DNA of 64,000 bases from Rhabdobacter roseus (GTDB lineage Bacteria > Bacteroidota > Bacteroidia > Cytophagales > Spirosomataceae): NCBI RefSeq assembly GCF_014202275.1, contig NZ_JACHGF010000008.1, positions 62,001 to 126,000 of the forward strand, written 5' to 3'. The position numbers and the translations under genes are program-made. The notes under the pieces are model-generated. The model saw only the letters and a program-made list of their open reading frames with translations, did no database searches and was not told where the DNA came from. The stretch's first letter is position 1. Every line of letters begins with the position of its first letter. Positions 18,854-27,331 of the stretch are shown here, one piece after another.

Positions 18854-21142
18854 ATGATTCAATCGAGCGCTGTTGACAAAAGAACGCCCCACACCCGTAC
18901 GTTGTCGGCCGACCTGGTGGTCGTAGGAGGAGGGCTCGCAGGTACCTGCTGTGCCATTACGGCAGCCCGCGCGGGGAGCCGGGTGATTCTGGTGCAGGAT
19001 CGGCCCGTCCTGGGCGGAAACGCCTCCTCGGAGGTGCGCCTGTGGGTACTGGGGGCAACCTCGCACATGGGCAATAACAACCGCTGGGCCCGCGAAGGCG
19101 GCGTGATCGACGAGATCCTGGTCGAGAACCTGTACCGCAATCCGGACAGTAATCCGCTGATTTTCGATACCCTTTTGCTGGAAAAAGTAGTGACGGAGCC
19201 CAACATTACGCTGCTGCTCAATACCGCCGTCTACGAGGTAGAAAAAGTACCCGGCGATCCCGATAGCATTGCGAAGGTCATAGGCTTCTGTAGTCAGAAC
19301 TCCACCCGCTACGAGCTCAGCGCCCCGCTCTTTTGCGACGCCTCCGGCGATGGCATCGTGGGCTTTCTGTCCGGCGCGGCTTTCCGGATGGGCGCGGAGT
19401 CGAAAGAGGAATTCGGCGAGAAATTCGCGCCCAGCCAGGAGTACGGCGAGCTCCTGGGGCATTCCATGTACTTTTATTCCAAAGACGTGGGGCGTCCGGT
19501 GAAGTTTGTGCCGCCCAGCTTTGCCCTGATGGACATCACACAGATCCCCCGCTTCCGCAGCTTCAACGCCCAGGATTTTGGCTGTAAGCTCTGGTGGCTG
19601 GAGTACGGGGGGCGGCTGGATACGGTCCACGAAACCGAGACCATCAAGTGGGAGCTCTGGAAGGTGATCTACGGCGTCTGGAACCACATTAAAAATTCCG
19701 GCCAGTTTCCCGAAGCCCAGAACCTCACGCTGGAGTGGGTCGGTACCATTCCGGGCAAGCGCGAGAGCCGCCGCTTTGAGGGCGACTACATGCTGACGCA
19801 GCTGGACATCGTGGAGCAGCGCACGCACGACGACGCCGTAGCCTTCGGCGGCTGGAGCATCGACCTCCACCCGGCCGACGGCGTCTTTAGCGAAAAGCCC
19901 GGCTGCAACCAGTGGCACAGCAAGGGTACTTACGGCATTCCGTACCGTTGTTTTTATTCCCAAAATATTACTAATCTCTTCCTGGCGGGGCGCATTATTT
20001 CGGCCTCGCACGTGGCGTTTGGCTCGTCGCGGGTCATGGCTACCTCGGCCCACGGTGCCCAGGCGGTAGGGCAGGCGGCGGCCCTTTGTGCAGAACTGGG
20101 CCTACGGCCCCGCCAACTGGCTGAACAAGGGTACCTGGGGAAACTACAAAAGGCCTTGCTACAAAACGGGCAGCACATCCCGCAGCGGCACTTGCAGGAC
20201 GAAGACGATTGGGTGCAGCAGGCTACCATCAGCGCTACCAGTGAGTTGGTGCTCTCGGAGCTACGGGAAGAGGCCGAGCCGCAACCCATGGAGTTTGCCA
20301 CGGCCCAGATGATTCCCGTGCGGGCCGGCAAGGTACCTACGATCATCATTCATCCCTACGCTACGCAGCCCACTACCCTGGAAGTAGAGCTCCGCATCTG
20401 TAGCCGCCAGGACAGCCACTCGCCGGACCTCACGCTGGAAAAGAAAACGGTGGCGCTCCAGCCGGGGCGCAATTGCCTTCACCTGGATTTTCAAACGACC
20501 CTGACGGAACCTACCTACGCCTTTCTGATGCTGGCCAATAACCCCGACGTACGCCTGAAATTTTCGCCCCAACGCGTTACGGGGGTACTTTCGGTTTTTA
20601 ATTCCATCAATCCGGCCGTATCCAACTACGGCAAGCAGGAACCCACCGAAGACATCGGCGTCGATGCCTTTGAGTTCTGGTGCCCGCAGCGCCGTCCCAA
20701 AGGCAAAAACCTGGCCTTGAAGCTAGGGGAGGGAGCGCACCGGTTTAGCGCGCAGCACGTCCGCAACGGCCTGCAACGCCCCACCCACCAGCCCAACGCC
20801 TGGGTGGCCGACTGGGCCGATCCGGCTCCCGCGCTCACGCTGCGCTGGCCGGAGAAACGGTCCATCCGGCGGGTGGAGCTTTTCTTCGATACCGACTACG
20901 ACCACCCGGCCGAAAACGTGCTGATGATCCATCCCGAAGACGTCTCGCCCTTTTGCGTGCGGAAGTATCAGCTTCTCGATGACCGCGGAAAGGTAGTGTA
21001 TGAACAAACCGCCAACCACCAAACCCGCAACAGCATTCGGTGGGAGGAGGCCATCCACACCAGCAGCCTGACGATCCGGGTGGAGCATCCTTCCGGAACA
21101 AGCCCGGCGGCAATTTTTGAAGTACGTTGCTACGGCGAATGA
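18854..21142 (+). CDS. Non-exported FAD-dependent oxidoreductase with C-terminal galactose-binding-like domain
   Basis: A 762-residue protein with no signal peptide. The Rossmann motif begins at about residue 21 (LVVVGGGLAGTCCAITAARAGSRVILVQDRPVLGG), followed by NASSEVRLWVLG. The second FAD segment is NLFLAGRIISASHVAFGSSRVMATSAHGAQAVGQAAALC. The core is clearly homologous to the exported flavoenzyme at 6261. Residues from about 620 form a discoidin-like beta sandwich (NAWVADWADPAPALTLRWPEKRSIRRVELFFDTDYDHP ... LTIRVEHP). Last gene of the locus, 32 bases after the GH2 gene, with a long hairpin after it. I infer oxidation of a sugar or glycoside in the cytoplasm; the substrate is not known. Confidence 0.8.
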   Translation: MIQSSAVDKRTPHTRTLSADLVVVGGGLAGTCCAITAARAGSRVILVQDRPVLGGNASSEVRLWVLGATSHMGNNNRWAREGGVIDEILVENLYRNPDSNPLIFDTLLLEKVVTEPNITLLLNTAVYEVEKVPGDPDSIAKVIGFCSQNSTRYELSAPLFCDASGDGIVGFLSGAAFRMGAESKEEFGEKFAPSQEYGELLGHSMYFYSKDVGRPVKFVPPSFALMDITQIPRFRSFNAQDFGCKLWWLEYGGRLDTVHETETIKWELWKVIYGVWNHIKNSGQFPEAQNLTLEWVGTIPGKRESRRFEGDYMLTQLDIVEQRTHDDAVAFGGWSIDLHPADGVFSEKPGCNQWHSKGTYGIPYRCFYSQNITNLFLAGRIISASHVAFGSSRVMATSAHGAQAVGQAAALCAELGLRPRQLAEQGYLGKLQKALLQNGQHIPQRHLQDEDDWVQQATISATSELVLSELREEAEPQPMEFATAQMIPVRAGKVPTIIIHPYATQPTTLEVELRICSRQDSHSPDLTLEKKTVALQPGRNCLHLDFQTTLTEPTYAFLMLANNPDVRLKFSPQRVTGVLSVFNSINPAVSNYGKQEPTEDIGVDAFEFWCPQRRPKGKNLALKLGEGAHRFSAQHVRNGLQRPTHQPNAWVADWADPAPALTLRWPEKRSIRRVELFFDTDYDHPAENVLMIHPEDVSPFCVRKYQLLDDRGKVVYEQTANHQTRNSIRWEEAIHTSSLTIRVEHPSGTSPAAIFEVRCYGE

Positions 21143-21157
21143 GGTACCTTAACCTAC

Positions 21158-21216
21158 GTAAAGTACCTGCTCCAAAGCGGCTCTCGTGGCTGCTTGGGGC
21201 AGGTACTTTACTTTTT
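21158..21216. terminator. Bidirectional terminator between the PUL and gpsA
   Basis: A 13-bp perfect outer stem (GTAAAGTACCTGC at 21158-21170 with GCAGGTACTTTAC at 21199-21211) encloses a second imperfect stem. T-rich sequence follows on the plus strand and A-rich sequence precedes it for the minus strand. It lies between two convergent genes. The stem contains the genome's common AGTACC/GGTACT word. Confidence 0.75.
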
Positions 21217-21237
21217 CACTAAAATTAAGGGGTACCT

Positions 21238-22245
21238 TTACTTCAGATGTTTCTTTAATTCTTCCATTTCGTGTACGGGCGCGGCACCTTCGTAGAGGAT
21301 GCGGTAGACGGCGTTGGTGATGGGCATGGGTACTTGGTAGCGCTGGTTCATGGTATAGATACTCTTGGCCGCAAAGTACCCCTCGGCCACCATTTTCATT
21401 TCGAGCTGGGCCGCCTTCACGCTGTATCCCCGGCCGATCATATTGCCAAAAAGCCGGTTGCGGCTGAACTGCGAGTAGGCCGTGACGAGCAAATCTCCCA
21501 GGTAGGCGGAGGCACTCAGGTCGCGCTCGCGCGGGTCCACGGCCGTCACGAAGCGCCGGATTTCCTGCATGGCGTTGGCTACTAGTACGGCCTGGAAGTT
21601 GTCGCCGTAGCCAATGCCGTGCGTAATGCCGCTGGCCAGGGCCACGATGTTCTTCATCACGGCGGCGTACTCTACGCCGTACAGATCGGCCAGCGGATGC
21701 GCCGTCACGAAGCGGCAGGTCATCAGCCGCGCGAAGTCGGCGGCGCAGGCCTGGTCGGTGGAAGCAATGGTCAGGTACGACTGCTTCTCCAGCGCCACCT
21801 CCTCGGCGTGGCAGGGCCCGGCAATCACGCACATGTGGCTCAGGGGTACCTGGTAGGTATCCTGCATCCAGTCGGTCACGAGCTGGTTGGTAGTAGGTAC
21901 CATGCCTTTAATGGCCGACACGATGCGTTTGTCGCGGAGGTGCGTGGCATTGATTTCGCGCAGCGGCTCCTGCACGTAGGCAGCCGGTATGGCCAGTATG
22001 ACGTATTGAGCCCCCCGGATGGATTCTTTGAGCCGTTCGCACACCTTTACTTTTCGGGGGGGTAGGTACACGTCGCTGAGGTAGCTGGGGTTGTGGTGGT
22101 AGGTTCGGATGTGGGCAATGTCTTCGGCGTTGCGGAGCCACCACCGCACCTGTACCTGGGGTTGTTCGCAGAGTATCTTCACGAGGGCGGTAGCCCAGCT
22201 TCCACCGCCTATAACGGCCACTTTCTCCGTTGGCAAAGTAGTCAT
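21238..22245 (-). CDS. gpsA: Glycerol-3-phosphate dehydrogenase (NAD(P)+)
   Basis: A 335-residue cytoplasmic enzyme that reduces dihydroxyacetone phosphate to sn-glycerol 3-phosphate for phospholipid synthesis. It shows the N-terminal dinucleotide motif VAVIGGGSWATALVKIL (the family's GxGxWG/A), AIKGM, the catalytic-region VIAGPCHAEEVA, GVEYAAVMKNIVALASGITHGIGYGDNFQAVLVANAMQEI with the conserved Lys, and GDLLVTAYSQFSRNRLFG. The length is typical. It converges with the preceding locus and stands alone. Confidence 0.95.
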   Translation of the reverse strand: MTTLPTEKVAVIGGGSWATALVKILCEQPQVQVRWWLRNAEDIAHIRTYHHNPSYLSDVYLPPRKVKVCERLKESIRGAQYVILAIPAAYVQEPLREINATHLRDKRIVSAIKGMVPTTNQLVTDWMQDTYQVPLSHMCVIAGPCHAEEVALEKQSYLTIASTDQACAADFARLMTCRFVTAHPLADLYGVEYAAVMKNIVALASGITHGIGYGDNFQAVLVANAMQEIRRFVTAVDPRERDLSASAYLGDLLVTAYSQFSRNRLFGNMIGRGYSVKAAQLEMKMVAEGYFAAKSIYTMNQRYQVPMPITNAVYRILYEGAAPVHEMEELKKHLK

Positions 22246-22465
22246 ATTAGTACGTACACATTTATTGAATAGCGAATGGCTAGTTAAGCCTAAAATTTCA
22301 TTTTAAGAAATACACAGGCAGAAAAAGAAGCAGCGGGAGAGGTACTTTACTGAGGAATAACTACATAGGCCCGGAAACAAGAAATCCTCGCGGCATAGCC
22401 ACCAGGATTTCCATCTTCTTAACCTAAACTAAATCGAATTAATACATAGTTAAAACGCATCAATT

Positions 22466-23872
22466 CTAATTTTCTTTTGATTTTTTCTCATCTTTTTTGG
22501 CTTCCTCTTTTTTCACCGCAATCATATCCCCATCGTTGAGCCGTTTGGATACCACGATGAACGGACCAGACACAATCTGATCGCCTTCCTTGAGGCCGGA
22601 TACAATTTCTATATTTTCAAAATCACTGATGCCGGTTTTGACTTCGCGCAGCTGCGCTTTGCCGCCGTTATTGACAAACACCACTTCTTTGACGGGTTCT
22701 TCCTTGGCGGCCTTAGCCGGTTCGCCGCTACTGGCGTTGTTGTTTTCGGCGGGCTTCTCTTCCTTGTTCTCCGTTCCTTTGTTGCTACGGGTAGTCACGG
22801 CCGAGATCGGTACCGAAAGCGTATTCTGCTTGCGCTCCGTGATCACGTCTACGGAGGCCGTCATGCCGGGCTTAAACGGATACGATTTTTTGTTGCGGTT
22901 GGCCATGAGGTCACTGAACGAGCTATTCAGAATTTTGATTTTTACCTCAAACTCCGTCACGGCGTCGGCCGACACGGACGCTCCGGTGGCGGTGGTAAGG
23001 CCCTCGGCGGTGTTGGCGATCTCGCGCACAATCCCCCGGAACTTACGGCCGGTGGAGCTGTAGGCGTCCACGTCGATCTCGGCCGTATCGCCCAGCGCTA
23101 CCCGGATGATGTCGTTCTCGTTGACGTTCACCCGTACTTCCATGTTGTTGAGGTTGGCCAGGCGCATCAGCTCGGTACCGGCCATCTGGCTGGTACCTAC
23201 TACCCGTTCTCCTACCTCTACGTTAAGTTTGGAGATAATCCCACTCACGGGGGCGAAGATGGTGGTCTTGCGCAGGTTTTCGGCCGCGTCGCGCAGGCCG
23301 GCTTCGGCGCTTCGGATGTTGAACTGAGCGGCCTGTACGTTGGCTTTGGCCGCTTCGATGTCTTGCTGGGCCACGTCGTAGTTGGCCCGGATTTGCTCTA
23401 GATCCGCGGCCGATACTACCTTGTCGTTGAAGAGTTTCTGGTTCCGGTCGAAGTCGGCCTTGGCCCGGATGAGGCGGGCTTCGGTTTGGGCCTGCTGCGC
23501 CTTGGCTTGCTCCAGGGCGGCTTTGTTGGCGTTGACGGTAGCCTGAGCCCGCGCCAGCTGCGACTCGTAGTTGTCGGGCCGGATTTTTAATAGAAGCTGT
23601 CCTTTCACTACCGAGTCGCCCTCCTGGACGTTCAGTTCGGTGATTTCGCCTGATACATCGGGGCTGATCTTTACCTCTACTTCGGGCTGCACGCGTCCCG
23701 AGGCGCTGACGCGCTCGATAATATCTGTACGTTTAACGTTGGCAAACTCTACCTCGGTAGGTTTGGTCTGGCCGACCCAGCCGGCTTGCTTGGCCACCAC
23801 CAGGCCCCCCACTAGCAGTACCAGTACACCACCAAGGATCCACCAGGTGCGATTAGAAGATTTACGAGCCAT
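22466..23872 (-). CDS. Efflux periplasmic adaptor (HlyD/MacA-type membrane fusion protein)
   Basis: A 468-residue protein with one N-terminal transmembrane segment (WWILGGVLVLLVGGLVVAKQAG), a barrel-sandwich hybrid split by a long alpha hairpin (about 95-185, AQATVNANKAALEQAKAQQAQTEARLIRAKADF ...), a beta-barrel domain and a membrane-proximal domain. The C-terminus is Lys/Glu-rich, and a low-complexity insert rich in N, E, K and P lies near residue 365-390. Such adaptors join an inner-membrane transporter (MacB-like ABC or RND) to TolC. The TolC gene is 100 bases upstream on the same strand; the inner-membrane pump is not adjacent. Confidence 0.9.
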   Translation of the reverse strand: MARKSSNRTWWILGGVLVLLVGGLVVAKQAGWVGQTKPTEVEFANVKRTDIIERVSASGRVQPEVEVKISPDVSGEITELNVQEGDSVVKGQLLLKIRPDNYESQLARAQATVNANKAALEQAKAQQAQTEARLIRAKADFDRNQKLFNDKVVSAADLEQIRANYDVAQQDIEAAKANVQAAQFNIRSAEAGLRDAAENLRKTTIFAPVSGIISKLNVEVGERVVGTSQMAGTELMRLANLNNMEVRVNVNENDIIRVALGDTAEIDVDAYSSTGRKFRGIVREIANTAEGLTTATGASVSADAVTEFEVKIKILNSSFSDLMANRNKKSYPFKPGMTASVDVITERKQNTLSVPISAVTTRSNKGTENKEEKPAENNNASSGEPAKAAKEEPVKEVVFVNNGGKAQLREVKTGISDFENIEIVSGLKEGDQIVSGPFIVVSKRLNDGDMIAVKKEEAKKDEKKSKEN

Positions 23873-23972
23873 ATTGTATGTAACAGTTAGGGAGTATGAA
23901 AAAGTAAGGGATGCGTTGGCCTGGTCGTTGGTTAAGGCCGCTGTTGATCCGTGTATTAAAAATTCGGGTTCG

Positions 23973-25481
23973 CTATTCGGTCACCAGCGGACGGTTCATG
24001 TAAAAATCCAGAATCTTGGTACGAAACAGGTAATCGTATTTCGTCTGGATCAGGTTGGCCCGCGCGCGGTCGAGGTTAGCCTTGGCAATGTTGTACTCTA
24101 CGGAGTTGATGGCCCCCACGCTAAAACGGCTTTCGGCCACCCGGAAGGCTTCCTGCAGGGCCGCTACCTGGTTGGTGGTGGCGGTGTAGCGCTTGGCCGA
24201 ATTGCTCATGTTGATGTAGGCCTGCTCCACGTTCTGACGTACCTGCTGGTCCACGATTTGCCCCTGGAACTGAACGTTTTTCTGCTGAATGATGGCGTTG
24301 GAAATCTGGTACCGGGCCTGGTAGTTATTAAAAATAGGAATACGAAGCCCCAGGTTTACAGAAGCATTGCGGTTGAAGTCGAGCTGGTCAAAGTACCTGA
24401 AATCCCGGAAGGCTCCGTTGGGCGTCGAAATGGTCTCGATCAACGGTACGCGTACCCCGTCTATCTGCACAAACCGCGACTGGGAAGGTACTTCGGTCGT
24501 GGTAGCTCCCGTGCCGGTGGCTATGTAGCGTTGTTTGGGAGCCGCGCTGGAATAGGCCGTGCTAAAGCTACCACTCAGGAACAGCGAGGGCAGGCGGGTA
24601 CCTTTGGCTACCTCGATGCCGCGCTCGGCGGCTTGTACCCGCAGGCTGGCAGCCTGGGCCTGGGGCAGGTTCCGAATGGCGGTGTCATAGACTTCCTGCA
24701 CGGTGGCGTCGTAGGCCCGCAGCGAAGGGTCGGCGGCGTTGATGGCCGCTACCTCCACTTGTTGATTGGCGGGTACATTCATAAACTGCTTCAGATTCAG
24801 CTTGGCCAGCTCCAGGTCATTCTGGGCGTTTACGAGCGTCAGCTCGTCGTTGGCCAGCTGCGCCCGCAGGTCGTACACGTTACTTTCGGCCAAGGTACCT
24901 GCATCCACGAGCCGTTGAGTGCGGTCTAGCTGCAGCTGGGTAGCGCCCACCTGCTGGCGGGCTACTTCGATCAGCTCCTGGCTGCTCAGTACCTGGAGGT
25001 AGGACAGCGCCACGTTGAGCATCACGTCGTTGCGGGTCGCTTCGAGCTCCTTCTGGCTGGCGTCCAGGTTCAGCTTGTTTTGCTTGATGGTATTTTGGGT
25101 CTGAAACCCGTTGAAGATGTTTACGCTCGAGCTCAGCTGGTAGTTGTTGAACGTTACGTTCTGCTGCACAAACTGGTTGGTGAAGGGGTCGATGTTACGG
25201 CCCGAGTTGAAGCCTTGCGAGGCGTTAAAAATCAGGCTGGGCCAGCGCTGCCACTTGGCCTGGTCGTAGTTGTAGCCGCTGGCTTGTACCTGCAGTTCCG
25301 CCTGCTTGATCTGCGGATTGTTGCGTAAGGCGATGCCAATGGCCTCTTCCAGGTCCAGGGGGCCGTCCGGGAGCGTGTTGGTTTGGCCTTGAACTGTTAC
25401 CTGGGCCAGGGCCGCCGTGCTGAGCAGCCAGAGACTCGCCAGGCCGATCCAGACTAAGTTTTTTCGTAGTGAATGAAGCAT
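23973..25481 (-). CDS. TolC-family outer-membrane efflux protein
   Basis: A 502-residue exported protein with a signal peptide (LVWIGLASLWLLSTAALAQ). It has the two tandem OEP repeats of TolC: an N-terminal half with LEEAIGIALRNNPQIKQAELQVQAS, and a second half with FRVAESRFSVGAINSVEYNIAKANLDRARANLIQTKYDYLFRTKILDFY. It forms a trimeric channel across the outer membrane and periplasm. It is the promoter-proximal gene of a pair with the adaptor at 22466-23872. Confidence 0.92.
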   Translation of the reverse strand: MLHSLRKNLVWIGLASLWLLSTAALAQVTVQGQTNTLPDGPLDLEEAIGIALRNNPQIKQAELQVQASGYNYDQAKWQRWPSLIFNASQGFNSGRNIDPFTNQFVQQNVTFNNYQLSSSVNIFNGFQTQNTIKQNKLNLDASQKELEATRNDVMLNVALSYLQVLSSQELIEVARQQVGATQLQLDRTQRLVDAGTLAESNVYDLRAQLANDELTLVNAQNDLELAKLNLKQFMNVPANQQVEVAAINAADPSLRAYDATVQEVYDTAIRNLPQAQAASLRVQAAERGIEVAKGTRLPSLFLSGSFSTAYSSAAPKQRYIATGTGATTTEVPSQSRFVQIDGVRVPLIETISTPNGAFRDFRYFDQLDFNRNASVNLGLRIPIFNNYQARYQISNAIIQQKNVQFQGQIVDQQVRQNVEQAYINMSNSAKRYTATTNQVAALQEAFRVAESRFSVGAINSVEYNIAKANLDRARANLIQTKYDYLFRTKILDFYMNRPLVTE

Positions 25482-25725
25482 AGGGCTATCCGGGGGTTTC
25501 CAGATTCATTTTGGATGATCTGAATCAATATTAAGGCTTTCTCAAAACAAACGCCCACGCATTTAGGACGGGCGGTTGCATACGTGGGTAAAAGGAGAAT
25601 AACCAAGGATTAAGATTTGGGGATAATCCCGATGTACCTGCCAGCGTATACGGATAGCTAGGTACTTTGGAGAAGAAGAAGAAAAACCAGAGCGCTCGCC
25701 TGGGTGACGCCCGTGCCGGGGTACT

Positions 25726-26619
25726 TTACAGCACCAGCCCCAGCCCAAAAAGTACCACAAAAAGCAGCGTAGAAAGGGCCATTTGCTTCAGGTAGGGATC
25801 GAGTTCGGCGGGCTTTTGCAGCCGCGAGACGGCCCATCCGTTGCGAATAAATAAGGGGAAGCTCAGCAAAAACAGCCATTGGCTCACGTGCGTGAAGTGG
25901 ATCAGGGTGTAAAGCAAAATACCGAGCATCCCTACGCTCAGGATCAACCAGTGGTACTTCACGGCGCGGGCGCGGCCCAGCCGCACGGGGATGGAGTTTT
26001 TGCCCGTGGCCCGGTCGGACTCGATGTCGCGGATGTTGTTGATGTTGAGCACGGCTACGGCAAAAAGCCCACAGCTGGTGGCCGGAAGCAGCAAATCCCA
26101 GTTCCAGACGAGCGTGTGCAGGTAGTAACTACCAAGTACCCCCACCCAGCCAAAAAAGATCAGCACCGACAAATCGCCCAAGCCCAAGTACCCGTAGGGG
26201 CGCTTGCCTGCCGTGTAGGTAATGGCCGCAAAAATGCACGCCAGCCCCAGCCCCAAAAAGACCCAGAAAGTACCCGCCGGGGCCTTTTGCAACGCCAGGT
26301 AAAGTAAGCTCAGGCCCGATGCCAGCGCCAGCACCGAAAACAGACCGATGGCGCGGAGCATGGTCTTTGGCGTGATTTGTCCCGAATGTACGGCGCGGCG
26401 TGGCCCTTGCCGCAGCTCGGTATCTTTGCCGTTGACGGCGTCACCGTAGTCGTTGGCGAAGTTGGAAAGTACCTGTAAGAAGATGGTCGTCAGCGCGCTC
26501 AGCAGGGCGATCGGCGCGCTGAATTGCCCGTGGGCGGCCGCCATAAAACTACCCATCAGGATACACGAAAGCGCCAGGGGTAGGGTGCGCGGACGGGCGG
26601 CGTCAATCCAGCGAGACAT
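25726..26619 (-). CDS. menA: 1,4-dihydroxy-2-naphthoate polyprenyltransferase
   Basis: Prenylates 1,4-dihydroxy-2-naphthoate in the menaquinone pathway at the inner membrane. I chose the ATG at 26619 (MSRWIDAARPRTLPLALSCILMG), because this is where family members start; an in-frame TTG at 26694 would add 25 non-conserved residues. The result is 297 residues with about eight transmembrane segments and the two Asp-rich prenyl diphosphate sites, NFANDYGDAVNGKD and NNIRDIESDRATGKNSIPVRLG. The glutathione peroxidase gene lies just upstream on the same strand. Confidence 0.92.
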   Translation of the reverse strand: MSRWIDAARPRTLPLALSCILMGSFMAAAHGQFSAPIALLSALTTIFLQVLSNFANDYGDAVNGKDTELRQGPRRAVHSGQITPKTMLRAIGLFSVLALASGLSLLYLALQKAPAGTFWVFLGLGLACIFAAITYTAGKRPYGYLGLGDLSVLIFFGWVGVLGSYYLHTLVWNWDLLLPATSCGLFAVAVLNINNIRDIESDRATGKNSIPVRLGRARAVKYHWLILSVGMLGILLYTLIHFTHVSQWLFLLSFPLFIRNGWAVSRLQKPAELDPYLKQMALSTLLFVVLFGLGLVL

Positions 26620-26699
26620 CAGAGGAATAGAGAGGGTGATAGCATGACATCTTGAAAAAGTACCCCACCAGGTACCTGGCGGGGCAGTACTCAAGCGGC

Positions 26700-27275
26700 T
26701 TACAGGCCTACGGCTTTTTGAAACTCAGGATCTTTGGGCGTAATTTTGGAAGCAAAGAAATGCGTCAGCTTTCCTTCTTCGTCCACCACGTACTTGCAAA
26801 AATTCCAGCTGGGGGCCGTGTCGTTCCAGCCGTTGAGCTCCTTGGTGGAGAGCCATTTGTACAGCGGGTGCTGGTCGGTACCTACCACGTCGATCTTGTC
26901 GAAAAGCTGAAAGGTAACGCCGTAGTTTTTCTGACAAAAAGTGGCGATTTCTTCGTCACTGCCCGGCTCCTGGCCCCCGAAGTTATTGGCCGGAAAACCC
27001 AGTACCACTACCTTGTCGCCGTATTTTTCGTGAAAAGCCTGCCAGTCGGCGTACTGAGGTGTGAAGCCACACTTAGAGGCCACGTTCAGCAGCACTACTT
27101 TTTTGCCTTTGTATTGGCTGAAATCAATCTCATCGTTGCCGATGAGCGATTTTAGTTTGAAGTCATACAAGGTACCTTGGGCGTTGAGTTCTCCGTCGGG
27201 TTTCATTTTAATTTCTTTTTTGTCGGCAAAAATACCGAAGAGTGTACTGAGCATAAGCAAGAGAATCGTTTTCAT
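26700..27275 (-). CDS. Glutathione peroxidase family protein (cysteine type), exported
   Basis: The ATG at 27275 gives 191 residues beginning with a signal peptide (MKTILLLMLSTLFGIFA); a longer frame to 27335 is less likely. The catalytic site is complete: Cys69 in NVASKCGFTPQY, Gln102 in GFPANNFGGQEPG, and Trp147-Asn148 in PSWNFCKYVVD. It has Cys rather than selenocysteine and a second Cys (C114) in ATFCQKNYGV, as in thioredoxin-dependent members. It reduces peroxides, probably in the periplasm. argS ends about 57 bases upstream of this start. Confidence 0.92.
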   Translation of the reverse strand: MKTILLLMLSTLFGIFADKKEIKMKPDGELNAQGTLYDFKLKSLIGNDEIDFSQYKGKKVVLLNVASKCGFTPQYADWQAFHEKYGDKVVVLGFPANNFGGQEPGSDEEIATFCQKNYGVTFQLFDKIDVVGTDQHPLYKWLSTKELNGWNDTAPSWNFCKYVVDEEGKLTHFFASKITPKDPEFQKAVGL

Positions 27276-27331
27276 AGGAGTTCGGTAAAGTACCCTGGCG
27301 AGGGTTTTTAAAAGATCATTGACGTTTAAAA

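Noticed and set aside
25482-25725. Small open frames between tolC and menA
   Set aside because: They overlap on several frames, lack family features and sit in a spacer that includes the tolC promoter.
26700-27275. Possible selenocysteine glutathione peroxidase
   Set aside because: The catalytic position is a normal Cys codon and the frame has no internal TGA.
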